Assembly (NCBI RefSeq): GCF_029867415.1
Contig: NW_026705326.1
Location: 186,001-250,000 of the forward strand
Length of the DNA stretch: 64,000 nt
DNA from: Vicia villosa
Taxonomy: Eukaryota; Streptophyta; Magnoliopsida; Fabales; Fabaceae
Reading direction: 5' to 3'
Within the stretch, counting starts at the first letter, position 1, and each line of letters begins with the position of its first letter. The notes beneath the pieces were generated by a model. That model was given only the letters and a program-made list of their open reading frames with translations. It ran no database searches and was not told the origin of the DNA. Below, piece by piece: positions 45,783-59,044 of the stretch. The position numbers and the translations under genes were made by a program.

Positions 45783-45812
45783 CTAGTGTCTTACCCGTGC
45801 ATTCGCACGGGT
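45783..45812 (-). mobile_element. Helitron B 3' terminus (minus strand)
   Basis: The minus-strand end reads hairpin (arms ACCCGTGC/GCACGGGT at 45793-45812), a short tail, CTAG, and then T. It matches Helitron A for at least 100 bp inward, including CGAAAACGA. The element would extend right through the minisatellite; its 5' end is not identified. Confidence 0.8.
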
Positions 45813-46255
45813 ACCCGTCGTTTTCGCGCATTGTGATTGAGAAAAATAAAAGATATTAGTAAAAGATTAAGTTTTGGGTAAAATTGAAAAAGTTATAAAA
45901 ATAATAATATTTTATTTGACAAATTATAATGAAGGAAAAGTTTTAAAATCACAAATTCACAAATTATAACGAAGAAATATTCAATCAATTATATAATTAA
46001 ATTAGTGATAACTATATAATATAATTGATTAAACTATAAACTATTAGCCCAATCTCAAACTATCAGCTAAGGAGAATCGATTATTTTTGGCTAGCTAAGG
46101 AGAAAATTAGTTATTTTGGCTCAATTATAACTACAAACTATCAGCCCAATCTCAAACTATTAGCTCTCTCTTGTAGGCCAATGAGAACCCACTACAAACT
46201 CCATTTATAATAATGATTCATTCAAAATACATAATTAATAGAAAAATACTTTGAC

Positions 46256-47280
46256 CAGTTATTTCATTTTCCCGTTAATATTCGTTATTTTGATAAGTAA
46301 CTTCGTATTCCCGTTAATATTTCAAATTTCTTCCTGTTAATTTTCAATATTTTGATCAGTAACTTCATGTTCTGTTAATATTCATTATTTTGATTAGTAA
46401 CTCCTTGCTCCCGTTAATATTTATTATTTTGATCAATAAGTTCGTGTTCCCCTTAATATTCCAAATTCGTTTTCGTTCATATTCAAAAAAATTATCAGTA
46501 ACTTAATGTTTATTTTAATATTCAAAAATTTATCAGTAACTTCGTGTTCCCGTTAATATTCAAAATTTGTTCCCGTTAATTTTTAAAATTTGGATCATTA
46601 ACTGAATGTTTTCGATAATATTCACAATTTTGATCATTAACTTTGTGCTCCCGTTAATATTTAATATTTTAATCAATAACTCCGTGCTCCCGTTAATATT
46701 CAATATTTTGATCAGTGACTCCGTGTTCCCAGTAATATTCAATATTTTGATCAATAAACTTCATTTCCCGTTAATATTCAATATTTTGACCAGTAACTTT
46801 ATGTTCCCCTTGATATTTAATGTTTTGATCAGTAACTTCGTGTTCTCGTTGATATTTAATATTTTGTTCAGTAACTTCATGTTCCCGTTAAAATTCAATA
46901 TTTTGATCAGTAACTTCATGTTATCGCTAATATTCATTATTTCGATCACTAACTTCGTGTTTCCGTTAATATTTCAAATTTGTTCCTGTTAGTATTCAAT
47001 AGTTTGATTAATAACGCCATGTTTCCGTTATTATTCAATATTTTTAGCAGTAACTCCATGTTCCCGTTAATATTATATACTTTGCTCTGTAATTTAATAC
47101 TCACGTTAATATTCAATATTTTGATTACTAACTTCATGTTCTCGTCAATATTCAATATTTTGATTAATAACTTCATGTTCCCGTTTATATTCAATATAGT
47201 TAGATCAATAACTTGGTTTTCCCGTTAATATTCAATATTAAAAGAACCATCAGTAACTTCGTGTTCCCGTTAATATTCAA
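46256..47280 (-). repeat. 39-bp minisatellite array in Helitron B
   Basis: About 25 diverged copies of the reverse complement of the Helitron A unit (GTTAATATTCAATATTTTGA, then TCAGTAACTTCGTGTTCCC). Long open frames on both strands are artefacts of the 3n period. Confidence 0.9.
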
Positions 47281-47294
47281 ATTTTGTTAATGTT

Positions 47295-48981
<1,687 letters not shown>

Positions 48982-48989
48982 GCAACACG

Positions 48990-50391
48990 TTAATGTAAAT
49001 TGATCTTTTGATATTAATGTTATAAAAATTTGTTGAAAAAACTCATAGCAAATATTGCAATGAGGAATGATGATATTAAATTGCTTGATGGTTTTTCGTA
49101 TATTTTGTGTATATTGGCGGCATAAAATAAGAGATATTTGGTCTATCTTAATTTTTAATTTGTAATATTTTATTACATTCTATATTTTTTTTTTGTTAGT
49201 TTAATTCTTTTGTGAGGAGAGATTAAATTGCACCATAAATTATACATTTTTTAATCTATGACATTATTGTAATTTAATAGTTATAAATGATCATTTAATA
49301 ATTGAAACGATTATTTAAAAAAATAATATTATTCAATTTTTGGTCATAAATAAATTACATTTTATTTGACCCAGAAGTTATTTAACCAAGAAATTTTATT
49401 ATTTTTTAAAATAGAATCATAATTTAAAATATTATTCTAATTGTTACTTGAATTATAAAATTTTGACCGAGATGCAATATATATTTAACTGTGGTTTGAA
49501 AAAAAGACATGTGCGTCCTATTTTTTTCAACTTTCGTATTTTAATTGACAATGAGATTTGCAAATTGTAGCACATAATTTAATATTTTTATAATTATTTT
49601 ATTTTATTTTATTTACTTTCATAGAATAAAAAGTATATTGTCTCTCCATTTATTTCTAATTACAAACCGTTTAATGATTGAATTTAACATATATTTATGT
49701 AACATTATTGGTGCACTACGTATCATAATCAAGATTTTTTTTTTAAATTACTAACAATTTAGTTTATCATTATCTTCCATTAATAAAAAAATAAAAACTT
49801 GACATTAAATATCAATAAATTAAAATATTTAATTCAATAAATAACTTATTTAGAATATTTAAAACACAAATAAAAATCATTAAAACATAAAATCAAACCA
49901 TTAATTTAAAATAATTATGTATCTTTTTTTTTTGGTTCTTTCAAAATAATTCCTTTTCAAACATTTTTATATAAGTGCATAAAAAATTGAGTTTAGTTTT
50001 TTTTTATCATAAAAAAATATTATGTCATTATGAAATTTTAAAAACATCAATAATATCCTATAAAACACATACTTATTTTTGAATAATTTATACGGTATCT
50101 AAAATAAATAATATTTAATAACCCTTGTGATCTCACAGAACCGTTTTTGATCGTGAAGAAAAAACTAATAAATGCAATAAATTAGGAAAAGAGAAAAATA
50201 GAATATTTGGAAAATAAATGGGAAATTTGTTAGAAAAGCGCTTATTTTGAAATTAACAGAAAAATACATTTTGTGCATCAATTTAGAAAATCCAAGTTTT
50301 TCAGTTGGCAGACCTGTAAGGTGACCAAGTTCACATTCATTATTGTCAACAGAATCATGGGCAGTAATTAGCAAATTATTAGAAATAATTC
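48990..50391. other. AT-rich non-coding stretch
   Basis: No supported gene, only short chance frames. Confidence 0.5.
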
Positions 50392-50467
50392 TGTTGAGAT
50401 TGTACATTTATTTGTAATATTTATTCTCTTAATTAGTATAATTAGCTGTAAATGTAAATATGACAGC

Positions 50468-53400
50468 TGTCGCACCCCAATTTTTGCCCTACAAATTTCA
50501 TTCATTTTTGGTTGTGTCACATTTGTATTTCAATTAATTCGCATTTTTTGCATATTTTGAAAAAAAAAGACTTTTTATTAAAGTCAACAAAAATAGCTTA
50601 CATTTTGCATCCTTGCGTAATTTTATTCGAGTAAACATTTGTTCGAATTTTTATTTTAGATTGCATAGATTTTTTTGTTTTTATTATTATCATTTTAGAA
50701 ATATAGAAATATATATAGATAGTTTATTGATTTATGTATTCTTATATTTTTTTATATTTAATTTTCAAGAATCTCTTAATGAGACTATTATTAAAAACAA
50801 AATCATCTTTTTCTTTTTATCTTTATCTTTATTTTATTTCATTTTTTATTTTATTTTTACCAACAATTTCTTTTTTATTATTATTATCATTATTATTGTT
50901 CTTATAGTTTTAGAATTTTTTGTCCAAATACAAAGGACTTTTGTATGTTGGGCCCTTGTTCTTTTTTGTAAAGTCCAGTTTGCACAAAGTCAAACAAAAA
51001 TATACAAAGAAACAGAATTTGTCTTTCTTCTGCTTGCTATCCCATGCCTGCCCCTACACTATAGCTGCCCCAAAACCGTGACCCTGCTCCACCAACCTTG
51101 CTGCACATTACTGTCCGAAAATTGCACAAAAATGGATCAGACAGAACCTGCAACAAAAAGAAACAATTCAGTATACCATAATTGTTTGAAAACACACCCA
51201 ATTTCCCCCCAAAATTCACCAATTCTATCTATAAGAATAGAGATTCACAGCACACATAGTGGAGGCAAAAACGATTCAGGAGACACAAACTAAACCTCTG
51301 CCTCTAAAACATCAAGATTTCCGCAGAAACCATAACCTTCATATCAACTCACAACCCTTCAACATAAACCAAACATACAACTCCCTCATCTCATTTGATA
51401 ACAACAAACTCAGAAATCACACACAAAATCTACCTCAATACCCTGCACTCATACATCACAAACAGCAACCCAAACACTCCCACACCATCACAACTCTCCA
51501 TACCCGTGAAACCTTCACCCCTTACCACACTCTGCCCAGAAAAATCCATCAAGCCTCAGCCCACAAATCTCAAAACTCTCAAACATCAACTCAACATAAC
51601 AACAACAGACGCAGTGCATAGAGACCAAATTGCAGAAAAAAAAGGAACTGAGAAGAAAAAATCTCTGCTCAACAATCCTCCCCATAAATCTACACAAACC
51701 TCAAACTCCAAGAGCCAACAATCTTGGAACAAATCCCTCCATACACACAGAAACACAACTCTGTTAAAACTCACTCTTCACATATCAATACTCACCCTCT
51801 TAACATTCATTCACTCACCTGCATACAACACTTCAAAGCCTCAACACGCCCACAACAAGAATAGCAAAAGCAGTAGATCAAAGAAGAAGAATCGAAAAGC
51901 TTAAGAGGAACTCCATACCTTGTCAACATCTTCTCTGTCGGTATTGTCGTTTGATATTGCTTTCAATTACTGTATTGTTGTCATCTTTACCAATTACCCA
52001 ATGTTTCGTTCCGTTTTGTTCGAATTAGGAGGATAGAGTTCACCGTGAATGATAGGTTTTGTTGTTTGAATCATCTTTACTGATTGATTGGACCATGTGA
52101 TTGATACTCTTATTGTTATTGTTGTGAGAATCGATAGAATAGCGAGATTGAGAGGAGAGCCGAGAGCTTGAGAGAGAGAGTACGAGGTCGCGAGAGATTG
52201 AGATCGAGAGCGAGAAACCGAGAGTGAGCTATGGATGCGAGAGATTGAGAGGGATGAGAGGATCGTTTTTCTTTCCATCGTTGTTGTTCGATAATGATTG
52301 AGAGAGAAACCAGAAAAATTTTGTTTCATCGTGAGATACAGAGAAGAGGAAGGAGCCGCTGTTGCCGGCGAATTTTAGGTCTTTTGATTCGTTAGAGTTA
52401 GGGCCAGATCTGGGTCCCATCTGACCCGACCCGGTCCGGCCCAGATTTCTTTTTTTTATTTACTTAAGATTAAGTTTTTTTTCTTTCCAAATTGACTTAA
52501 AAACTGTTTCATATAACAGCCCAACAACGTTTTTTTTCTGTTTACACCTCCGTGTTTTTGCTTTGTATTTAGTCTATTTTACTATATTATTTCACCCATT
52601 TCAATTTTAGTTATATAATTGTTTTAATTTCCTATTCAAAAATACAAAAATATGTTTATATATTTAGATTCTATTTTTATTATAAAAATACAAAAAAACA
52701 TTAGATTAATCTTTCGATCCAAAAACCAATAAACCTTGGTCCAACGCCAAGTCGATACAATAATTTCTCGATCCAACGTCGAGCTCCTTTTCAAAATTCT
52801 TTTTTCTTAAATCAAAAGATCGGGTGACAAGAAGTGTACACCTCTTGAATACCTCGATTCTTTGGGATTAACACCTTTTTCAAAACTTTTCATTAATAAA
52901 ATCAAAGTGATCAAGTGACAAGAAGTGAACACCTCTTGAATATCTTGGTCCTTTGAATCAAAATACCTTAATTAATCAAAGTGATCCTGTGACAAGAAGT
53001 GCACACCTCTTGAATACCTTGATCCTTTGAATTAAAACACCTTAATAAAATCAAAGTGATCAAGTGACAAGAAGTGCACACCTCTTGAATACCTTGATCC
53101 TTTGAATCAAAACACCTTAATAAAATCAAAGTGATCAAGTGACAAGAAGTGCACACCTCTTGAATACCTTGATCTTTTGAATCAAAACTCTTTAATCAAA
53201 CCGAAAGATCCTGTGACAAGGGGTGAACACCTCTTGAATACCTTGATCTTTTAAACCAATACATTAATCAAATCAAAGTGATCAAGTGACAAGGGGTGAA
53301 CACCTCTTGAATACCTTGATCTTTTGAATTAAAATACATTAACTAACAAGGACAACAAGTGACAATGGGGCTCGCTCCTATTCAATACCTTGGGTAAAGA

Positions 53401-54159
53401 CGCGCTAGGTGAACACCTATGCTCAATCCTTTGCTAAATGTCCCTTTAAAACACAACTTCAATTTCATTCAACCTTTTTGCCTTATGGCTTTTAAAACTC
53501 TTTTCATAAACGAGACACTTATCCAATTTTCAATACGAACATACTTCCACATGTGAAGATCGAACATCTTCCACTCGAATGCGATGATGGCCAAAATCAT
53601 GTCTTATCTTGATTTAGTCATCCATTCTTGTAGTGATATCATATCCATGTGCGCGTAGTATTTCCATTTGAAAGCGATCGAGTACCTCTCGCTAAAATCA
53701 ATCAACAAACATTTCGTGGTTCTTAGTCCGAACTACGATTGCCCTGACTTTCCCATTGCACTAGGGAATACGTAGGCACAAGATACAAACGTCTTGGCGA
53801 GCATAATAATAAAAAACCTTTTCTTTTTCCTCATAATAATAAAAACCCTAAAATTCTTTCCTTTACCTTTTCTCGATTAATAAGCTAAAGAACGCAAACA
53901 TTACACTAACACTCAAACACGAAACTAACTAAATGGGTCCCATCGAGTACGATGGAGGTGAGGGGTGCTAATACCTTCCCCTTGCTTAACCGACTCCCGA
54001 ACCCTAATTTGGTTACAACGATCATCTTATCCATTTCATTTCTCTTTGTGGGTTTTATCGATATTTTCCCTTTCCTTCTTGGAATAAATAAAGTTCGGTG
54101 GCGACTCTGTTGTACTTCGAGCGCGCGATAAACGCTCGAGTCACATTTTTACCGCTACA
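50468..54159 (+). repeat. 5' LTR of Ogre-like element
   Basis: 3692 bp, TGTCGCACCCC...ACCGCTACA. A TATA-like CTATAAGAATA is at about 51228. Open frames (for example 50613-51293, 51395-51904) recur unchanged in the other LTR and are not supported as genes. Confidence 0.95.
52815..53345 (+). repeat. Seven ~75-bp tandem units in 5' LTR
   Basis: Units centre on GTGACAAGAAGTGCACACCT with flanking arms GATCAAG and CTTGATC that can pair. Seven units by eye, some with GATCCTG or GGGGTG variants. Confidence 0.9.
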
Positions 54160-54164
54160 GAAAG

Positions 54165-54182
54165 TGGCGACTCTGCTGGGGA
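54165..54182 (+). other. Primer-binding site (tRNA-Arg type)
   Basis: TGGCGACTCTGCTGGGGA, five bases after the LTR, is the Ogre-type site complementary to the 3' end of a tRNA-Arg. Confidence 0.85.
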
Positions 54183-54860
54183 TATCCTAAGAGAGTCAAC
54201 CCTAGTTTAGCTTGTTTTATGTTTGAGTGTTTGCTTTTGTTTGTTCATTCATGTGTTCTTTATGCTTATTCTTATGTTCTTTATGTTTACTCTTGTGTTA
54301 TGTGTCTTTACTCTTGCTTTATCGCTTTTATTTTATTTCTGTATATACTCAATTGCGGGTATGGGAATGATATTTGAGTGAAGCTCTCAACCCGAGCTTT
54401 TGAAAAACAAGAGAAAAACATAAGTTAGGAGGTGGTTGTGTAGTGCTAGTCCCCAAGGTGAACACCTTGAATGGCTAATACGAAAACCCCACTTGGAGGA
54501 GACTTAGTCATGAAATTTGTCATAAGATGGTTCGCCCATCGCATGGCAGAAATCTGATTTCGTCGCTAACTCCAAGGACCTTTAGAACCCATTCCATATG
54601 TAGAGGTTAAGTTATATCCAAAAACTCTAGAGCTAACATTGTGAGGGGATTTTTGGGTGAAGAATTTAGAACTATCCTAACTTGGGGAGCCTTCCTATAG
54701 GTTGTTTTGTTATCATGCTTTGCATGGCATTGCATATCATTTGCATCATGCATGTTGTCCAAGTACCTCATCCCAACTGTCTCTTTCATTCAGTTATCTG
54801 TCATCTGTCAAACTGGTTCCTCCACACGAGTACGAGACTAGAGCCAACGTCAGACGAAGA
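54183..54860 (+). other. Leader between primer site and gag
   Basis: Non-coding leader. The frame in phase with gag stays open back to 54702 but starts with TTG, so ATG at 54861 is preferred. Confidence 0.6.
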
Positions 54861-56390
54861 ATGGCGGACCAAGAACAACACAATGCTGAAGTTAGAATGG
54901 AGATTGAGGATCTGAAGTCAGGAATGACTAAGCTCACCGAGATGTTGCAAGTTCTGATTGCTAGAGGAGAACCACCTCAAAGGACTGTCATTCAAGAGGT
55001 CGCCGACAATGTTGAAGACCCTATTCCTGTTCAAAGGCCAGCCAGTACTTGGCCTGAGTTTGGTTTACCTCCGGATTATTCTCCACCTCACGCCACTGCT
55101 GCTATGATAGGTCAACCTTCACGACCAATGTTCCAAGCACCAATCATGACTGAGTCTCAGCCAATTATGCACACTACTGCCCAAACCGCTTATGGGAATC
55201 CTCTCTTTGAGTACCATGCTGGAGACCATCAAAGTGAAAGCCAAAAAGAAGCTGGTGATATTGATGAAGTCAAAGAACAATATCAAATCCTAGAGAAAAT
55301 ACTAAGAGCTATGGAAGGCGTTGATTACTTTGGGGTCGCTGCTGAAAACATGTGCTTGGTTTCTGATTTAGTCATGCCTGCCAAGTTCAAAACTCCTGAG
55401 TTCGAAAAGTACAAAGGGTACACTTGTCCAAGAAGTCATTTGACCATGTACTACCGCAAGATGGCTGCCTATACCAAGAACGATAAATTGTTGATTCATT
55501 GCTTTCAAGATAGTCTGACTGGTGCTTCCCTGAAGTGGTATATGGGACTTGAGAAGAGTCGTATCCATTGTTTCCAAAATCTGACTGATGCTTTCATGAA
55601 GCAATACAAGTACAATCTAGACATGGCTCCTGATCGCCGTCAACTGCAAAACATGTCTCAAAGGGAAAGAGAATCTTTCAAGGAGTATGCTCAACGCTGG
55701 AGAGAGCTAGCTTCTCAGGTGGAACCTCCTTTGGCTGAAAAAGAACTAACTGGAATGTTTATGGATACTCTCTCACCTTTCTATTGGGAGAATATGATTG
55801 GAAGCATGTCCTCCAACTTTACTGATTTAGTGACCATCGGTCAAAGGCTAGAGGAAGGGATCAAGAATGGCAAAATTGCCAATGCTGCTGAATCTTCTAA
55901 TGGGGCAAGAAAGTCTTTTGGAAACTTCCATAAGAAAAAGGAAGGAGAAACAAATGCTGTGAGTGATGAGGGAAGAAGACCTCGTCAAAGGACTAAGAAC
56001 TATGATCAACCAATTGCAGTTACAGTCGCTCCTGTGACCAAGGTTCCGCAAGTTCAAGCTCCTCAACCTCAAGCTGCCATTCAGAATCAGAAACGTGGTA
56101 GGACGACCTATGATCCTATTCCCATGACTTACACTGAGCTATATCCTGCACTAGTCAAGAAAGGTCTGATTACAACAAGAGCTTTTACTCCACCGAATCC
56201 TCTTCCACCCGGTTTCAGATCCGATCTGCATTGTGAATTTCATCAAGGTGGTGCTGGCCATAATTTGGAAAGTTGTTTCGCATTGAAGGCTAGAGTGCAA
56301 GAATTGATGAGGGCAAATATGTTATATTTCAAGGATATCAATCCCAATGTTGTCAAGAATCCTTTGCCTGAGCATGACAAGAGTGGCTGA
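54861..56390 (+). CDS. Ogre-type gag protein
   Basis: 509 codons from ATG 54861 (MADQEQHNAEVRMEIEDL), the usual start style of legume Ogre gag. The N-terminus is a short coiled coil (to about residue 45), then a Pro/Gln-rich linker. The retrotransposon gag domain occupies about residues 175-340 (FEKYKGYTCPRSHLTMYYRK, CFQDSLTGASLKWYM, ESFKEYAQRWRELASQ). A knuckle-like CEFHQGGAGHNLESCFALK lies near the C-terminus. The frame ends at TGA 56388-56390; in autonomous Ogre, protease-pol would follow. Gag would package the element RNA; enzymes must come from elsewhere. No lesion seen. Confidence 0.9.
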   Translation: MADQEQHNAEVRMEIEDLKSGMTKLTEMLQVLIARGEPPQRTVIQEVADNVEDPIPVQRPASTWPEFGLPPDYSPPHATAAMIGQPSRPMFQAPIMTESQPIMHTTAQTAYGNPLFEYHAGDHQSESQKEAGDIDEVKEQYQILEKILRAMEGVDYFGVAAENMCLVSDLVMPAKFKTPEFEKYKGYTCPRSHLTMYYRKMAAYTKNDKLLIHCFQDSLTGASLKWYMGLEKSRIHCFQNLTDAFMKQYKYNLDMAPDRRQLQNMSQRERESFKEYAQRWRELASQVEPPLAEKELTGMFMDTLSPFYWENMIGSMSSNFTDLVTIGQRLEEGIKNGKIANAAESSNGARKSFGNFHKKKEGETNAVSDEGRRPRQRTKNYDQPIAVTVAPVTKVPQVQAPQPQAAIQNQKRGRTTYDPIPMTYTELYPALVKKGLITTRAFTPPNPLPPGFRSDLHCEFHQGGAGHNLESCFALKARVQELMRANMLYFKDINPNVVKNPLPEHDKSG

Positions 56391-58191
56391 GGACAAAGAA
56401 AGCCAAGTTACCTCCCTAAAGCCAAGTGTTTCGTGATAGGATAGCTCCTCCTTGTCGCTGATTAGTCACTAGGCCTTGTTTCGTTTTGTTTGCAATTTCC
56501 TTATGTTATGTACTGCATTTGAACTTTGTTTGTTCCTTAATGTTAATTTTAATGAAATGAGCATTACATATTTGAATCAATCCATTTACATTTATTGTGT
56601 TTATCTTTATGCTTTCTCTTTCAAAAAAAAAAAAAAAATATATATATATATCTCTTCTTCTTTCTCTATCAAACTTATGTTTTATGCAAAGATTGGAGGG
56701 AGGATGATGAAAACAAAATACCCAAAATTGTTGAATTGTATGCTTTCAAGTAAAACTTTGCTGATGATGTAAAGGCATTGTTTCAATTCCCAAACACTGA
56801 AGAAATAAGGAAGTTAATCCCTAATCAACCCTTTTGAGCCTAGAAGTTGGTGTTTCTTTCTATATTAAAATAATCCGCAATTTTAACCTGGGGCAGGGTA
56901 GTTCTCAGTTAATTTGGTTGTGCATTCAATTTCAAGAAAATCATAAAGTACACCTTCCAATAAGGGTTTCAATCAAAAGTGACCAAGATGGTTAACATTA
57001 ATCATTATCAAGGCAGTCACTATCTTTCCAATTCAAAAAATATTTCAAAAAAAAAGGGCCCGCTAAGTCAGAACCTGCGAAGGAGACTTAGGAAAAATTG
57101 GGGCATCCCGCTGACTGTGATCTCAAATGAAACAGTTCAGGCAAAAGTTAGGGATATAAAGCGAAAAAGAGAAGTTAATAAACTCCTTGAACAACAATAA
57201 AACATTGTGACTATCGAAAGGAAGAGGTGACTGCCATCTCAGAGATTCCCTTGGTCTTTAAACCATCATCATTATCATAGGTGCAATTCCAAAGTCTCCT
57301 GGAACCGGAACGCATAATTTGAATTAGCTGAGCGTAGGATTGGAGATCATCACGAAGAATGGGGTGGGTACAAATAAATTTTGAGCCTATATCCTTTGTT
57401 TCTAAAAACCGTGAACCAAGCCACGTTACAACCTTCAAAAGACCTAATTGAAGCAAGGTTTATTTTGAAAGCATATTACAACAAGGTTGCGTTAACCTGA
57501 CTCCTAAAGATCTTTGCAAATCGTTTGTTTTACCATACCTTTTGCTTTATCCATCAATTTGAATGTCTAGACAACTGTGTTTGGACCTTTGATTCACTTT
57601 CTATACATCAATAGCATCATTCCAATAATGACTTTGATTTCAAAATATGCTTTGAGCATTGCATTAAAATTACCATTTTTGAATGAACATTTTATTTGCA
57701 AGTAAGTATTCATCTTTCAAGGAAGTTCAAACAGTCGAGAAACTTGGTCAGTGATCCTATCAGGGGCAAGTTACTTCAAGATCCTGTCATTCAAAAGTTA
57801 TACTGGGGCAAGTGTTCCCGACATTCATCTCAAGGATTGAAGTAACAATCAGGTAACAATCAGTCAGTCAGGGGCATTCTTCTTCAACGATACCCAAGCA
57901 GTTTGGCAATCATTCCCAAAAGGGTCATCAGTGTGACATAACAGATTTGGCAATGTTCTTGTGTTGAGGAATCAGAATTCCAATCTACCCTCATAAAAGA
58001 GTCTACTTCAGTTGTCATAACCAAATGCATTACATTACATTCACATCTCATGCATAGGAAAATTCAATATCATGCATAGAAACAAAATTCATACTCATTT
58101 GCATTCTTTCAAGGTCCCGTTGTTATCAACACTTCACCTTGAGATCAAAGCCCAACTTACTTGGCATCTACCAAAATGATGATTGTCTCTT
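56391..58191 (+). other. 3' non-coding region, pol absent
   Basis: No protease, RT or integrase motif in any frame. Contains an A16/TA run at about 56624-56650 and 'GGGGCAAG' and 'CAGGGGC' phrases typical of Ogre 3' regions. Short frames (56979-57200, 57211-57456 minus) show no family motif. Confidence 0.6.
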
Positions 58192-58805
58192 CGTCCAATG
58201 CTACTATTGGATGTCTTTTTGTTCTTCTTCGTCCAAAGCTACTCTTGGATGTCTTTTTATTCCTCTTCGTCCAAAGCTACTCTTAGATTTGTATTTGTTT
58301 CTCTCTGTCTAAAGCTACTGTTGGACATGTTGTTTCTCACCTTTTATTCAAAGCTACTGTTGAATGATCTTTATATCTTTGAGCCGGAATACCATCCTTT
58401 TCTCATCCAAAGTCACTCTTGGATGCTCTTGAGTTTGTTTTCCCATCCAATGCTACTATTGGATGTTCGCTCGTATTTTCCAAAAAAATGGTATCCATTT
58501 CATCTATTGCTCCTCAGGATGACTCTGATATATTTTCAGGTTCTGGTTTCCTTTTTGCATTCAAAGCCACTGTTGAATCTTGTTGGTTTCCTTCCATCCG
58601 AAGCTACTATCGGATGTCTCCAATGTTTCCCCAGGGTTTGGATTATTTTCAGATACACTCAAAGCCACTCTTAAATGTCTTTGATGTTTGGTGTCGTCTA
58701 AAGCCACTCTTAGACTTTCCTACCCGAAGTTTTTATTTCAGATTCATTCAAAGCTACTCTTGAATGTCTCTGATGATTTCCGCCGTCTAAAGCTACTCTT
58801 AGACG
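58192..58805 (+). repeat. Array of ~13 short hairpins with covarying stems
   Basis: Hairpins at about 58193, 58230, 58269, 58307, 58346, 58404, 58444, 58559, 58595, 58666, 58696, 58745 and 58784. Each has a 5-7 bp stem around an 8-nt loop, consensus AGCTACTC with small variation. Stems include CATCCAA/TTGGATG, CATCCGA/TCGGATG, ATTCAA/TTGAAT, GTCTAA/TTAGAC and CGTCTAA/TTAGACG. Two (58269, 58666) have mismatches. Spacers are T/C-rich and of uneven length. It lies in the 3' non-coding part, upstream of the polypurine tract, where Ogre elements are known to carry variable tandem repeats. Confidence 0.9.
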
Positions 58806-59030
58806 TTCCTACTATCTTTTTACCAAGAGTTTTATCTCTCGTTTCCAAGTTTCTCCATCAACAGTTTGTCTCCTTTGGCATTAGTTCCCCACACAGTTCA
58901 ACATATGTCTCATATCATATTGCATTCAAAATAACAAAAATAACAAAAAGGCCCATGCATTGCATTTCATTTGCATATGAAGGACAAAAATTGTGTACTT
59001 TGTATTTAAGTCTCTTCAATAGAAGAAACT

Positions 59031-59044
59031 CAAATAGGGGCATC
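59031..59044 (+). other. Polypurine tract of Ogre-like element
   Basis: CAAATAGGGGCATC directly precedes the 3' LTR; same position and type as in Ogre elements. Confidence 0.8.

Noticed and set aside
50613..51293. 226-codon frame repeated at 59189-59869
   Set aside because: Both copies lie in the duplicated LTRs, are low complexity (Phe/Ile/Tyr runs), and differ only as the LTRs differ. No family motif.
51395..51904. 169-codon frame repeated at 59971-60480
   Set aside because: LTR sequence again; no recognisable domain, and identity is explained by recent LTR duplication.
52815..53345. CRISPR-like array
   Set aside because: Spaced repeats are continuous tandem units with no unique spacers, in a plant LTR.
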